This document shows positions 1 through 10,907 of a stretch of DNA of 64,000 bases, piece after piece. Each line of letters opens with the position of its first letter. Positions within the stretch are counted from its first letter, which is position 1. A program made the position numbers and the translations under genes. The notes under the pieces were generated by a model that was given only the letters and a program-made list of their open reading frames with translations, ran no database searches and was not told where the DNA came from. Source of the DNA: Bremia lactucae (taxonomy: Eukaryota > Oomycota > Peronosporomycetes > Peronosporales > Peronosporaceae). The DNA lies in assembly GCF_004359215.1 (NCBI RefSeq), contig NC_090622.1, positions 3,009,491 through 3,073,490 of the forward strand. The letters are read 5' to 3'.

Positions 1-368
1 GACGGCTAGCGTCATCCGTCACGCGAGGTATCGAGAAAGATACGCTCGCAATACATATAAGTGTTATCTACAGAGATGACATTTTATGATTGGTAAAAAT
101 AGGTATTTGTATACTTAATACGATTAAATATAAATCAGTCTGAACACTACTTCCTCCATGGTAACTGTGCACGAGGGCACGTCTTAATGCGACCACGCTC
201 TACTTAAGCACACACCCTAGCACAGCGAGGAAGCGGTCCGACCGTAGTTTCTTGTGGGCAGTGAGGCAGTTGGGCGGGCGCCTTAGAGACATCACCCGAC
301 GCAATAAGTACTCTGATTACGTGTCTTTATATGAGCGGTGATCCGACTCCTGCCTACATAAGTAGTAA
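1..368. other. No gene recognised (window edge)
   Basis: No open frame with recognisable protein similarity is visible on either strand. The stretch abuts the minus-strand reverse-transcriptase remnant that begins at 369 and is probably more retrotransposon or LTR debris. I could not match it to another LTR in the window. Confidence 0.4.
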
Positions 369-1556
369 CTAACATAGCATTCCGCTTGGGGTGCTTACTG
401 CTGCTAACGGGATACCCTGTTCATGCATAAGGATCTGATAGAATCGATACTTCAAATTCATTGACGAAAAGATTGTAACCATTGACATACCATCAAAGAT
501 TACGTCATTTCGTGGCATCGGTGTTTGAGCAGTTACCGTTGCAGCGTTCAATTTATTGAACGCATGCACAATCTGCCACCCTCCTGTTGCTTTACACGTA
601 CAGAAGGTAAGGAAGCTATGTGGAGAGGTTGACGCCATCAAATGGCCCGCAGCCAAGCGATTGGCAAAGAAAATGTCGATCGCTACTACTTGTTTAAGAG
701 GCAATAGCCACTTGCTCATGACACAGCATTTCGAACCTGGGATTTGGTTGATTTCGTGTCGAGTGCCTTCATCCTAAGGTAACTCGCACGGTACGAATTC
801 AAAAAACACATTCCCCAATTCGCTCAAATCCTTATATAAAGAATTTGTCTTGAAAGACTCCCAAGAATGGGACGTAAACACGTTCCACCTGAGTCTTCTC
901 ATCGAGGACTTCCGTGCTACTGAGATCCCATTCGTTCTCAGGAAATATTATTGCCAACCGAATATCGGCCACGTACTTGTCATCTGCGTCAAGCACGCAG
1001 ATCTGCTTGACTATGCCGCTACGCAGATCACGCAAGAACCGTTTTTAGTTCTAGTACTGGCAATTGAGTTATTTCCGAAGTTAACTTCAGAGGCGCTATC
1101 AAAACAAGCGTATAAGCGCCTACACTTGATCCGTTTTACTAAAACATCTAATGCCATAGTTTCCTGTTAGGAAATTTTTTCTAAAGGTGCCTGGGAACCT
1201 TTGACCACAGCTTACCGATTACTTTTTCCCGCAGATTCTTGAAGACTTATTCCCTCAAGTTTTGTTTGGGGAGTATCTCCCCCAACTGCCTCTAGCTGTT
1301 GTTGCACATCCACTGCGAGATTCTCTAAGATCGACTCTTCAGTCGATCTAGGACTGTCGCACTGTCTCTTATCGACAGGCGTTTTTAAATTTCTTGGATG
1401 TTCTTTCTGTAGCAGACATCATTTCTGTACCACTCAACCTATTCAAGTGGTCGAAAATGCCTACAGCCGTCGGTAGCTATGTCCACATCACAATGGTGGA
1501 CCTTCGACCTTCAATAATGCCTGTTCTTGGGCACGGCCGTCAGGATCTTTACTCCA
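369..1556 (-). pseudogene. Gypsy-A/A2 pol remnant: protease-RT linker and RT N-terminus
   Basis: Read on the minus strand, 719-369 gives the start of a Ty3/gypsy reverse transcriptase. It has the block WQIVHAFNKLNAATVTAQTP, then DGMSMVTIFSSMNL and the AAVSTPSGML segment. The same blocks occur in the better RT copy at 63,475-64,000. From 780 to 1,556 the minus strand matches the region between protease and RT seen at 28.4-29.3 kb and 34.0-34.6 kb. Several frames are needed and the YxDD region is missing, so it is dead. It probably continues the gag-protease remnant at 1,908-3,282, separated from it by the inverted piece at 1,557-1,907. Confidence 0.7.
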
Positions 1557-1907
1557 CAGTGTAATGTGCATGCATTCTAAAAAAATTAATGCTGCAACTG
1601 TACCGGCTCAAACGACGATACCACGAAAAGACGTAATCATTGATCGTAATCAAAGGAGTACGATTTTTTCTTCAATGAATCTGATGGATGGCTTTTATCA
1701 GATTCTCATGCATGAACAAAATGTCACGTTCACATAAGTTGCGCTTCAAGCGGTATGCTATGGGAGTGGCTATTCATGCCGCAGGGACTTATTAATGCCC
1801 CTGCGACATTTAAAAGATGAATAAACATAATCTGTTGAGGTCGGTGAGAGATTTTGCATCAATTTACTTTGATGATGCCTCCGTTCATTATAGAGCCATG
1901 AATAGAG
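1557..1907 (+). pseudogene. Inverted gypsy RT fragment
   Basis: On the plus strand this segment encodes broken reverse-transcriptase text: INAATVPAQTTIPRKDVIID, then a FSSMNLMDGFYQILMHEQ block, then a stop-ridden continuation up to the region that would hold the catalytic YFDD. It is the same part of RT as 369-719 but in the opposite orientation. It lies between minus-strand protease (1,908 upward) and minus-strand linker (below 1,557). It is either an inserted fragment or a local inversion. Confidence 0.6.
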
Positions 1908-3282
1908 TCATGAATGAAAAGTCGGAAAGACAAGCCCCGTCATGACTTGATGCTGCCAGTTTATGCATGGCTCGTACTTTCTGGCCCATGGCAATCTAAG
2001 GATGATATCAAATTTGTCATCCAAATCTAGTACGATGAAATCTTCATCGCACTGTTTACCTTTAAAGTGTATTGGATACCAACTACACGTTTCTTTACAG
2101 TTAGAGATGCACCTGTTGCTAGGCGCACTGTCATCCTCGTTAGAGGATATCACGCTCAATAAGTTTGAGTCTGCGATCTTCTAGCGATTGGCGCCGAATG
2201 AAAGAGTTCGACGCCCCACAATCAACTAGAGACGTTAGTAGCAATTCATTTGCCACTGTGATGTTTAAGGTGATGATGTTAACCTCATCACCTGGGCAGT
2301 TACACACAATGTTTGTGTGTGAGAAGCAGTTTTTGTCAAATGGACAGCAATTTTTTTGAAGTTGCTGGATCAATAGGGCGCTCCGCATCCTTTCACCCCG
2401 ACCGTTTTGTTACGATTCGCCTCGCCGTTACGATTTTGCAACAGCGTCGGATCCGCGTCGTCCGCTATTCATAACGGAAAGACGATCGTTTCGGTCAGTG
2501 TTTTTAGGCACTAATCGTGGGGCACTACACTTATAGGCGTAGTGTCTCGTCTTTTGACATCAATTGCATTTTTTGCAATCGTTTGAAACTAGACGAGCGA
2601 GGCTTCTCGCTCTCTACATACGAGAGGTCCATGGGTTCTAGACCTCATTTTTTGTCATCTAGGAGAACGATAAGCTCCAGAGTGAAAGAAAATCTGTTTC
2701 AGGCTGAACTCCTCCTTTCCTCATACAGTGGCCGCTTGATCTAGCGTCACTAGTTCTAACCAAGACAGATGAGTCTTGATAGGACCGTCTGCAATACCTT
2801 GAGTAAACAAAGTTACCTGTGTCTGTCCATCTGTGAATAAATCACGATACAACTTCCAAGGTATCGTGTATGTTGGGCGTGAAGATCACGCTTGCCCTGC
2901 TTCAAATTCAGGGGCTCTGCTCGAGCCCTGAATTCGGCACGTGGCGGCTTAAAAATTTGCCTAAGCCGGAACGTAAAGACGTAATGCGACCTAAAGATAA
3001 ATGGGTCGCGAAACTTGAGCGCTAGGGCCGAAGATTTGGCACGTCCTGCTTAGTTGGACATGCCAAATAACACTTCGTCGCATCTTCATTGATGCGGCGA
3101 GTTTCAATGGCGTCGACAAATTCGACAACTATCCTAAACGGGAGTCACCTCCGACTCCGTTACACTTAGAGACTTCATTTATTGAGCTTTTCGAGTTGAC
3201 GCGGAAGCGTTGACCCGCTAGCAGCATGTAGATGCTGATGTCTCAGCAGCGCTAACTGTTGAGCATCCGGTTCTGTCAACAC
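1908..3282 (-). pseudogene. Gypsy-A2 gag-protease remnant
   Basis: Minus strand. 3,282-2,400 carries degraded gag (capsid region and CCHC-type knuckle). 2,388-1,908 carries the retropepsin-like protease with the active-site block LVDCGASNSFIRRQS, then FIVLDLDDKFDIIL and a WARKYEP segment. Family A-type elements here use DCGAS where classical retropepsins have D(S/T)G. The sequence is a close inverted copy of 11,160-12,260 (+). Its 5' side (3,283 upward) is an LTR of a different family (Gypsy-B), so the element was truncated by an LTR-B copy or recombined with it. Confidence 0.7.
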
Positions 3283-3690
3283 CTGTAGCAGAGCTACCTC
3301 GATCCTTTCGTCAGAGGTAGACTTTTAGACTCAGAGTCTCTTAGTTCTATATAACTAATGGGTTTAACATTTCAGGGAGTCACAGAACTTCTTTAAGCTT
3401 AATGAATCCTAGTTCAAGGGATTCAGGGTTCGTAGAACCAAGTGGCAACTTAGTGCTCAAGAGTATATACCTTAGAAAGGCTTCTATCTCTTACAGATCA
3501 ATTCGCAAGTCTTAGCAAGGCACTTAACGCTTTGAATACAAAAGGGGAACTGCACTTTTTTTAATTATTCAATATGCTAGCTAATTTAAAAATAGATTTC
3601 ACTTGCGCTAACTGCGCACTCCATTTGGATGGGTCAGATTTATATCTGGCGGCGACCACATTTGTTATTCATAATAAATGGTATTTAAGT
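3283..3690 (-). repeat. LTR of Gypsy-B, minus orientation
   Basis: Read in reverse, this matches the 3' LTR at about 59,070-59,445: an AACAAATGTGGTCGCC start, a block around CCCTGAATCCCTTGAACTA, and an end rich in GGAGCGAGGTAGC-like sequence. It lies directly 3' of the minus-strand Gypsy-B pol and antisense frame, so it should be that copy's 3' LTR. Its outer end abuts Gypsy-A2 gag. Confidence 0.65.
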
Positions 3691-3895
3691 AACTAACTAT
3701 TTCAAAATTAGATAAAAGGGTACTTTACCCATAAAGTCAATGTACCACGACAACGGTTCTTCAACCGACGTGTGTCCCATTACACCCTTCCCCATCAGAC
3801 TGTTGACACCGGGTGACAACATTTGCTTCATTTCCTCTTTGAGGTTGGAACCTAAGCAGCTAACCGTTCGGTTTTGTTTTTCTTTCCTTTGTCTC

Positions 3896-4772
3896 ATGAC
3901 AATCAAGCGTGAGTCACAGACTCTTAACACCTTCCTCGATGATGAGGGAATGGTGGACTTTGTAAGTCACTCTCCATCAGAGGAGGAGGATAAAGAGCGT
4001 CGTCATTTCACGCCTTCTCCTCCGGATAAACGTCGGCGGGCACCAAATTTGTTTCTCAGAACGTCGTGCCAGTGATGTCTGAACTGCATTGAGCAGGACA
4101 CGGGACCCTGAGTCTAACATCATTACGAATCCGCTTGATGAAGAGCAAGAGCGAGCAATTCTCACAGAGGAAAAAGCTCGTCGTCGAGCTGCCGAGATAG
4201 CGAAAGCTATAGCTCATAGTGAATTTAAATTCACTCCGCTTAGTGCGGACGAGCGTCTCAATGAGATAGCGGGTCACAGGTTGGCCATCTCGATCTCCGG
4301 AGACGAAGCGAGAATGCCGGAGGAGATCGCTGCTCGCGACGCTCTTCGTGAGCGATACCTTATGCCAAAAGAAGTGACGCGAAGTCAGTATCTGACGCGT
4401 TTGCGTGATTAAGCCCGTGGGGCTTCAGTGACCGCCATGAGGAAAATTCCAAATGTTTGTTTACAAACGAAACAAGGAGTGAAAACAAAGTCTCATTTGA
4501 GAACTGGGTCGACCGGGCCCTCCGCCTTCGTAAAAATTTGGAATACCAGAGAGTCTGCAGATAGGGCTGATGTTCGTTTGGAACGGAAGCTTCGCTTCGA
4601 TTTCGCTAAGTTTAAGGCCAAAGGCCAGATACGTTCGGCATTCATGCCACAAAACAAAGAAAGGCATAGCCGATATTTCAGTGCTTCGGTTGACCGTACA
4701 CCCATGGATCGAAGCCGCACTGAGGCTATAAATTCACCTAATCCACGTCTATTGGTGGGAAGCGTCGTTTGA
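3896..4772 (+). pseudogene. Antisense accessory reading frame of Gypsy-B
   Basis: A plus-strand reading frame between the minus-strand pol-B chromodomain and the LTR at 3,283-3,690. It starts at an ATG with MTIKRESQT and continues with a charged stretch (SHSPSEEEDKERRH). After a stop or frame change near 4,075 it resumes as an acidic/basic helix-like segment (DEEQERAILTEEKARRRAAE) to 4,412. A third frame runs to 4,772. The other Gypsy-B copy has the same frame on the strand opposite pol (58,856 down to about 58,010), starting with the same MTIKRESQT. Function is unknown and I recognise no domain. Antisense ORFs 3' of pol are known from some plant Tat/Ogre-type gypsy elements. This copy is broken. 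Confidence 0.5.
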
Positions 4773-4829
4773 TGCGAGGTGACCCTGAGCTTGGCGCTCA
4801 AAAACGTCAACGGCGCGCGGGCAATCTTA

Positions 4830-7800
4830 CCGAAGAGGTACCATGAACTCCCAAGAGTTTTCAGAAGAGGGAAACCCTAGCCACTTCACCAGATACTGGT
4901 ATCGACCCTTACGACGACGTCACCCTTAAAAGTTTCTGTACATGAAACCGAAGGTTCTCTCGCGCATCAAGCAGCGCGGGAGGGTGCCGAAATTTCGGCG
5001 GAAGCATTTGCTGCTCTATGTGCAACTTCTTCGTGAGGTCATTGCTCGGGTAGAAAGCTCTTGTGACGCGGTTCGGGACCGTCCTACAAGGCTGGAGCGT
5101 CAGCAACCTCGTTTAGAGGGCCAGCTGGACATCCTGGTGAGGATGCAGCAATCTGCGGCACGACCGCCTGTCTCGGCGCAAGCGCCTTCAAGTTCACGTG
5201 GGAAGGGTCCCGATACGGCTTATGCAAGCCAACGTAGAACACTGGTGTGTACGCAGCTTGCTAGGAAAGTTTAACGTATAAGCTAGCCCCTTCTTGGCCA
5301 CGACCGTAAATGGTCCAATAAAGCGCGGGCGCAATTATGTCTTGAAGACCGCGACACCAAGTTGGTGGGTAGATTTTAGCGTTTTGTAAAACTCGGTCTC
5401 CGAGCATATAAGAATTAAATACAGCTTCTGCATTGGTATCTGCTTGTTCTTTTTGTTTGTCTTGGCTATCATCCATCGTATCCCTTACATGTCTTAAGAC
5501 ACTAAATCGCGTCGCGAGAAACTCGCTTACTTGGTTCCGAACGATAACAGGGCTGATATCAGCAAGCCTATAGGCTAATTCCCCCCCCATTAAGCCCTGA
5601 ACCACGCAGTGGTATTGTTAACGGAACGCGTGGGTCGCATGGGTGGGTGACATTGTTGACATAGAATGGAGTATAGCGAGTAGAGGCATGTACAGCGTTT
5701 TTTAACGCAAACTCCACCACTGGGAGCATTGAGCTCCAGCGCTTTGGTGTCTGAGCACACACACTGCGAACAACGTCTGCAATGACGCGATTGGCACGTT
5801 CAGTTTATCCATCGGTCTGCAGATGATCCGCGGTAGACATGTCTAATCCGGTGCCAAGCCTTCGAAAAATTGATTTCCAGAATTTACCTGTGAAACGGGG
5901 GTCCAGATCAGAGACAATTACCACTGGCAAACCATGTTGTCGAAACACGCGATCAATAAACAGCCGTGCTGAACCTTCATCAGCAATGGTATCTGGCACA
6001 GCCGCTAACTGAACCATTTTGCTCAGTCGGTCAACAAAAATCACTACGCCAGAGTAAGCGACCGAATCTTACGGTAGACCGAAAACAAAATCCATACTAA
6101 TAAACTCCCAACACCCTAGACTTGCCAGTGGCGCAGCAGCATGCGCCAAGGATTGAACCCGTTGGCAAGTTTCGCATGTGCGAACGTGTGTGCTGACCTA
6201 TTTATAAAGTTGGGGCCACCAATAAATCTGGCTTACAGAGCCGTAGGTCTTTATATACCAAGATGACCACGAAGGACAGTACCGTGGGCCTCATGGAGGA
6301 TTCAATTCTTTATATCCTCGAAAATTTAAAACCCGGTTCAGTGCTCTTTAGAGCTAGTAGCAGAGCTATACACTGTACATCCTTGGCATAAGCCGAACAG
6401 ATTAATTCAGTTGTAGACGACATTATAGTCGTTAAATGAAAGAGCTCATAATCCGGCCTGATGATAACGCAACGGCCAAAGAATTCTGCTTGCCAGGCTT
6501 ATACTTCACCTCGGAGTTGTTCGTCGAGATTGGGTTGCCACCATTTCCTGTTAGAGATGAAGCGACTTAGTCGCAGTGTGTAATGACGTGTGATCTATAT
6601 ATGTATATCAACCGGCTTGAAGCCGAGCAGATGAACTCTGAATTTGACGAGACCATACTTCATATCAAGTAACTCTTTGTCAAGAACTGGGTACTTCTTT
6701 TCCGCAGCTTTAAGCTGTTTAGATTTGAACGCAATAACACTACCACGCCCATCAGCATATGTATGTAATGCCAATGGCAAAATCTGATGCGTCACAGACG
6801 ACGCTTAAAGGCTAATTTGGATTCGTCACTGCCAGAATCGGGTCGTGGATAACACTATCCTTAATTGCTTGGATATCATTATGCTCTGTGCTAGTCCAGC
6901 ACCATTCTGGATTCTTTTTAAGGAGATTAGATAACGGCCTAGCCACGTCAGCGTAATTTTTGCTATATTTCTGTAGATAATTGGCGAGACACATCCACTC
7001 ACGCAAATCCTTTGAAGTCTTAGGAACCGGCCAATCTACTATGGCTTTTTACTCAGCGGGATCCGCTCTAAGACCTCGCTTCCCATCGAGCTACCCTTAG
7101 AAAGGAATTTCTTCTGCGCAAAATTGCATTTAAGTGCATTGGCATACGATGTATTTGTGCGCATACACTCGTGCCCTGCTCGCAAATAGTCTAAATGGTT
7201 TTCCATATCCGACCGACCCTGCTCCGCACGGCTATGGACAAAAATTTCATCAAAATAAGTATGAGCATAACCTCGATGAGGGCGGAAGAGTTGCGTCACT
7301 AGACAATTAAATGTTGCTGGGGCGATGGAAAGCCCTTGTGGCGTAGCCAACCACTCCGACAACGTACCGCTTGGGGTGCTAACCGCTGCAAGCGGGATAT
7401 CGCTAGCTCGCGTGGGTAGTTGGTAGTAACCATCGACTATGTTCAGTGCACTGTACATTGTACATCCCGCCATATAGTTCTGAAGAATATCCTTTCTAGG
7501 AATGGGGATTTGTACTGGTATAGTGATAGCGTTAAGCTTATTATAAGCTTGTACAATGCGCCATTTACCATTTGGCTTTTTGTCACAAATTGTCGGTGTC
7601 GAATGGGGAGATTTGCTCTCTCGTACTATTCCAGCCCCGTGCTTAGCACGGAAGAAATCTTTAATGACGTCACATTGCTCCCTTGGTAAAGGCCACTGTC
7701 GTGTGACACAGTATTTAGTTCTCAAAACCAAGTCAATTTGATGACAGACACCTCATTCCGGAGGTAAAACAGGTGGTGGATTGGTACATACCACATTTTG

Positions 7801-8410
7801 GAATTCCTTATATTCAAGGACTAAAACGGATTCGTAGGATCTTTAAGAATTGATGACCAACTCCGCGCACTAAGTGCAGCTTTTGTGTCATCCAGGACAG
7901 CTTCGTCCAGATTTGACGATGAGTTTAACTCAATCGTTGGTCGAATGACCACCATCTTAGATAAGACGCCAGTCTTTAAGGCTCGGCCGCACTCATCAAT
8001 AGACATTTCGTCTAGCTTTAAAAGGGCATGTAACGAAAATATTGCCGCATGGCTTACTTCTCCCTCAATGTTACCGGCTACACCATTACAAGCGTGTTTT
8101 TCTCTGTCTTGGAGGAGAGACAATACGCCTCTTAGAGGCCGGGACATTGACGTCCCCGGGTTTTCCAGCCTGTAGTGGCTCTATACAAGACATGATGTCT
8201 AATTTGACAATCGTAAGGAGTTAGGTAACACAACATCCTTATCCAGCGAGCGTTTACGTGTCGCTTCACGTGTATTAGAAGGGTCTGACACAAAATGCCC
8301 TGGCGAATTGCCAATAGTGTCACTATTGCCACTCAGTATGGTACCACCTCGGTCTACCACGCTACGGTGGACTAAGACGTGCCACTCCACCTATCGCAGG
8401 GATATTGCAT
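4830..8410 (-). pseudogene. Gypsy-B pol: linker, RT, RNase H, integrase, chromodomain
   Basis: A Ty3/gypsy polyprotein read right to left. 8,410-7,740 is the protease-RT linker, 7,731-7,039 RT (listed separately), 7,006-6,595 the RT connection and RNase H (SKQLKAAEKKYPVLDKELL). 6,240-5,260 is integrase: a zinc-binding region near 6,200, the core blocks VDRLSKMVQLAAVPDTIA and SDLDPRFTGKFW at 6,044-5,805, and the C-terminal region with STRYTPFYVN at 5,762-5,261. About 4,910-4,830 encodes a chromodomain, YLVKWLGFPSSENSWEF, placing it among chromoviruses. Several frame changes and stops show it is inactive. Gag and protease of the same family lie head to head at 8,420-10,075 (+). Confidence 0.8.
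7039..7731 (-). CDS. Gypsy-B reverse transcriptase segment (230 codons open)
   Basis: An uninterrupted RT stretch inside the broken pol-B. Blocks in order are YCVTRQWPLPREQCDVI, GKWRIVQAYNKLNAI, ALNIVDGYYQL, PQGLSIAPATFN and the catalytic region TYFDEIFVHSRAEQ. The usual YxDD reads YFDE in this copy and also at about 56,770, so the second aspartate appears replaced by glutamate across this family. The reading frame shifts after SYANALKCNFA, so the stretch is not a complete gene on its own. It has the core of an RNA-dependent DNA polymerase but is very unlikely to be expressed as an active enzyme. Confidence 0.7.
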   Translation of the reverse strand: MVLRTKYCVTRQWPLPREQCDVIKDFFRAKHGAGIVRESKSPHSTPTICDKKPNGKWRIVQAYNKLNAITIPVQIPIPRKDILQNYMAGCTMYSALNIVDGYYQLPTRASDIPLAAVSTPSGTLSEWLATPQGLSIAPATFNCLVTQLFRPHRGYAHTYFDEIFVHSRAEQGRSDMENHLDYLRAGHECMRTNTSYANALKCNFAQKKFLSKGSSMGSEVLERIPLSKKP

Positions 8411-8419
8411 TCTTAAGGT

Positions 8420-10075
8420 CCTGGCGAACCGCCAATGGTGTCACTACTGAGGAGGACAATCTCCCTTTTTGGATCAAGCATATGGAGATGTCCATTGATT
8501 CCGCCTTGTTCTCAACAGAACGGCAGAAGGCAGCTATGGCCATTTCCAAACTCGGAGGTAGAGCGATGGAGTAAAAATTATCGTGCGGTACGTCCATAAA
8601 CGACGCTTTTCCTTCATGGGATTCGAACGAATCCGCATTACGTGCGATGCCTGAAGCCTAACGAGTTATGTAAGGCAGGAAAATTCGAGAGCGAACGCTG
8701 AAACAGCAAATGACTAGTATGTTTGCACCGCCTGATCGGGCTTTTCGCATGCGAGCGCGGCTCCTAGCGACTCAACAGGGTAAACGAACCCTAGGGAACT
8801 ATGTCCAGGAGCTAAAAGCTCTTATTGCATCTATGCATCAAGAACCAGTGCAAGAAGCAATTGTCGTAACAATCTTTATGGGGTCTCAATGAGGGCGTTG
8901 CCCGAACGAAAGAATTTCGATCTCATCCTGCTACTTTCAAAGAGGCAATTTTCATAGCGCTTCGCGCTGAGTTCGACTTTAAGTCTGCTCGTGTTAGCAG
9001 GCCTCTTTACTGAACAAGCTTTCGAGCACATGGGTACCGTCTAAATGACCGGAACCTACGGATCTAAGCCTCGTTGAGGAAGGGGTAGAGGCTTTTCAAG
9101 CTGTGGAACAGCCAAGTAGAAGCCGTAGATATTACATGTGCGGAAGCACGAAACATTTTCATCCGGTCTGTCCCCTGCAAAATACGCGTAAAGCTCGAAA
9201 GAGCACCAATTCCGACCTATACTAGAAATCTGGTACGGTGTGGGCAAACGTCGATACCCAGAAGGTGCGGGGCGCCCTACTGAGGAAGACCTAGGCTTTG
9301 TTGAAACTCTAGGGGGTGAGAGTAAACAGGACCTAGCTCCAATTAGTTCGGTGCGTAATGGCACGGGGCGTGAGTTCAAGCCTGGCTTGCTTGTCGATCA
9401 AGCGACTGTGATGGGCTTTGATCAATTTTAATTGACTCGGGAGCGTCTTGCAATTATGCTCGACGTTTTTTCTTGAGGAAACTCAACAATACGTTGAGGC
9501 ACTTAAATTGCATGAAAGTGATACAATTACTGTTCGCTTAGCGACTGGGACTCGTATCACTGTTCATAAGGTTCCATTGAACTAAGGCATAAAGTTTCTG
9601 GACTTTGACAGAATGGAACGCTGCCTCGTCCATAATTTGGATTCAAGATATGATCTTATCCTTGATATGCCCTGGCTTGAGCCCCATGAGCCATGGATCG
9701 ATTGGAGGTCTAAGACCTTAAGCGCCACGCGCAATGTTCTTAGCAAACTTTTGGAGAGTCAGGAACCCATCTTTGCTAGGCAACAAATGCGCTATTGGCG
9801 CGGATCATTGACTGATTCTGTCAGTGTTTTAGACATTGGAGATTGTCGGAGTTAATAAACTCCAATGTTAAAAACATTAAGTCTGAGCCCGACTCAGAAA
9901 AAGGAAAGGGAAAGGCACGTACTCTGTCGAGTGACACTCGTTGTAATAACAATTCACTGAATGCTGGAAGCATTGTTGGCCTAAGGCCGAGTCATGAAGG
10001 GTGTGTATTCCTGAGATACGTGGAGTGGCACGTCTAAGTCCACCGGTGTGGTCGGCCGAAGTTGCAGCACACTGA
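8420..10075 (+). pseudogene. Gypsy-B gag and protease remnant
   Basis: Plus strand. 8,463-8,990 is the gag capsid region with FAPPDRAFRMRARLLATQQ and the block VQEAIVVTIFMG. 9,056-9,200 is a zinc-knuckle region whose first cysteine is lost (YYMCGSTKHFHPVC, against CYMCGSTKQLRPAC in the other copy). 9,415-9,855 is protease: the active-site block IDSGASCNYA sits near 9,430, followed by LVHNLDSRYDLILDMPWLEP. Stops and frameshifts separate these blocks. The piece is co-oriented with the full Gypsy-B at 53.6-59.4 kb but head to head with its own family's pol at 4,830-8,410. Confidence 0.7.
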
Positions 10076-10089
10076 GCGTCTTTTCCCTT

Positions 10090-10397
10090 AAATGTCTTCA
10101 CATTGATAGCTAAGGGGCGAACCTTCGGCTCGCTCGTCTCTTTGACGAGCGAACGACATGGCGCTAACGGCTGGCTGGCCTACGACCGAACTCATGCATT
10201 CGATCGCTCTCCATTTAAGGTCACTCGAATGAGTGAACCTACTATGCATTGCATAAGTAATTCACGTGTCAACCACCAAATAGAGATCTGGTTACAGGGT
10301 TCTTGCGGGGCATAAAGCTCCCTCCTTCTTCATCCAACATGACTAGGTTGGATGAAACGAGCGTAGGCCGTTAAACGGACTACGAAATGCTACCAGG
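10090..10397 (-). pseudogene. Gypsy-A2 leader and gag N-terminus
   Basis: On the minus strand this follows the LTR-A2 end at 10,398 with a leader that begins CCTGGTAGCATTTCGTAGTCC. That is probably the primer-binding region, since the same block follows LTR-A at 42,609. The gag start follows. Positions 10,260-10,110 on the minus strand match 10,960-11,080 on the plus strand, so two gag N-termini face away from the LTR in opposite directions. Confidence 0.6.
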
Positions 10398-10907
10398 TGT
10401 AACGGGGCACCCTTCGCTAGTACTGATAACAGTACTTGTCACGCTACACTGATTACAGTGAAGGTGGGGGCGCCTTGACTACTTCACGTACACGACGTGC
10501 AGAGGAAGGTTCTAAGTATCAATAAGTCTTAGCTACTATCAGTATATTCTAAGGCTATAAAAAAGAAAAAAAGTAAACTGTATTAATATATTCAGTTCTT
10601 ACGTAACGATCTTCTATCTACTACTGACTTTGTTTTATTTTTAACTAACTATGTATGGCGCGTACTTGTGTACCGCACAATCGTGTCTTGTGACGATTGG
10701 CGGAGTTGATTCAAACTTAAATAAACCAATCAAAAGAACTGATGTCGTATTGCGTCAAAATTACCAAATTTGGTATTATTGGAAAAATTAGTCAAAATTA
10801 ATAAAGATAACGGTTTTGTTCTTCGTTACTTATTACCTCTCTCCTAAAATTATATTTATTCTTTCTTTTGTAAGAAAAATATTTATGTAATAGGACACCC
10901 CGTTAAA
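10398..10907 (-). repeat. LTR of Gypsy-A2, minus orientation
   Basis: On the plus strand it begins TGTAACGGGGCACC and ends with CACCCCGTTAAA, an imperfect terminal inverted pair, so the LTR reads TTTAACGGGGTG...GGTGCCCCGTTACA on the minus strand. It contains the A2-specific block CAATCGTGTCTTGTGACGATTGG (10,679-10,700) and an AT-rich U3. The leader sequence on its lower-coordinate side fixes the orientation. Fragments of the same LTR occur at 13,906, 16,878, 23,879 and 27,596. Confidence 0.75.

Noticed and set aside
850..1170. A 106-codon plus-strand frame
   Set aside because: The minus strand here matches the protease-RT linker of other gypsy copies; no independent support for the plus frame.
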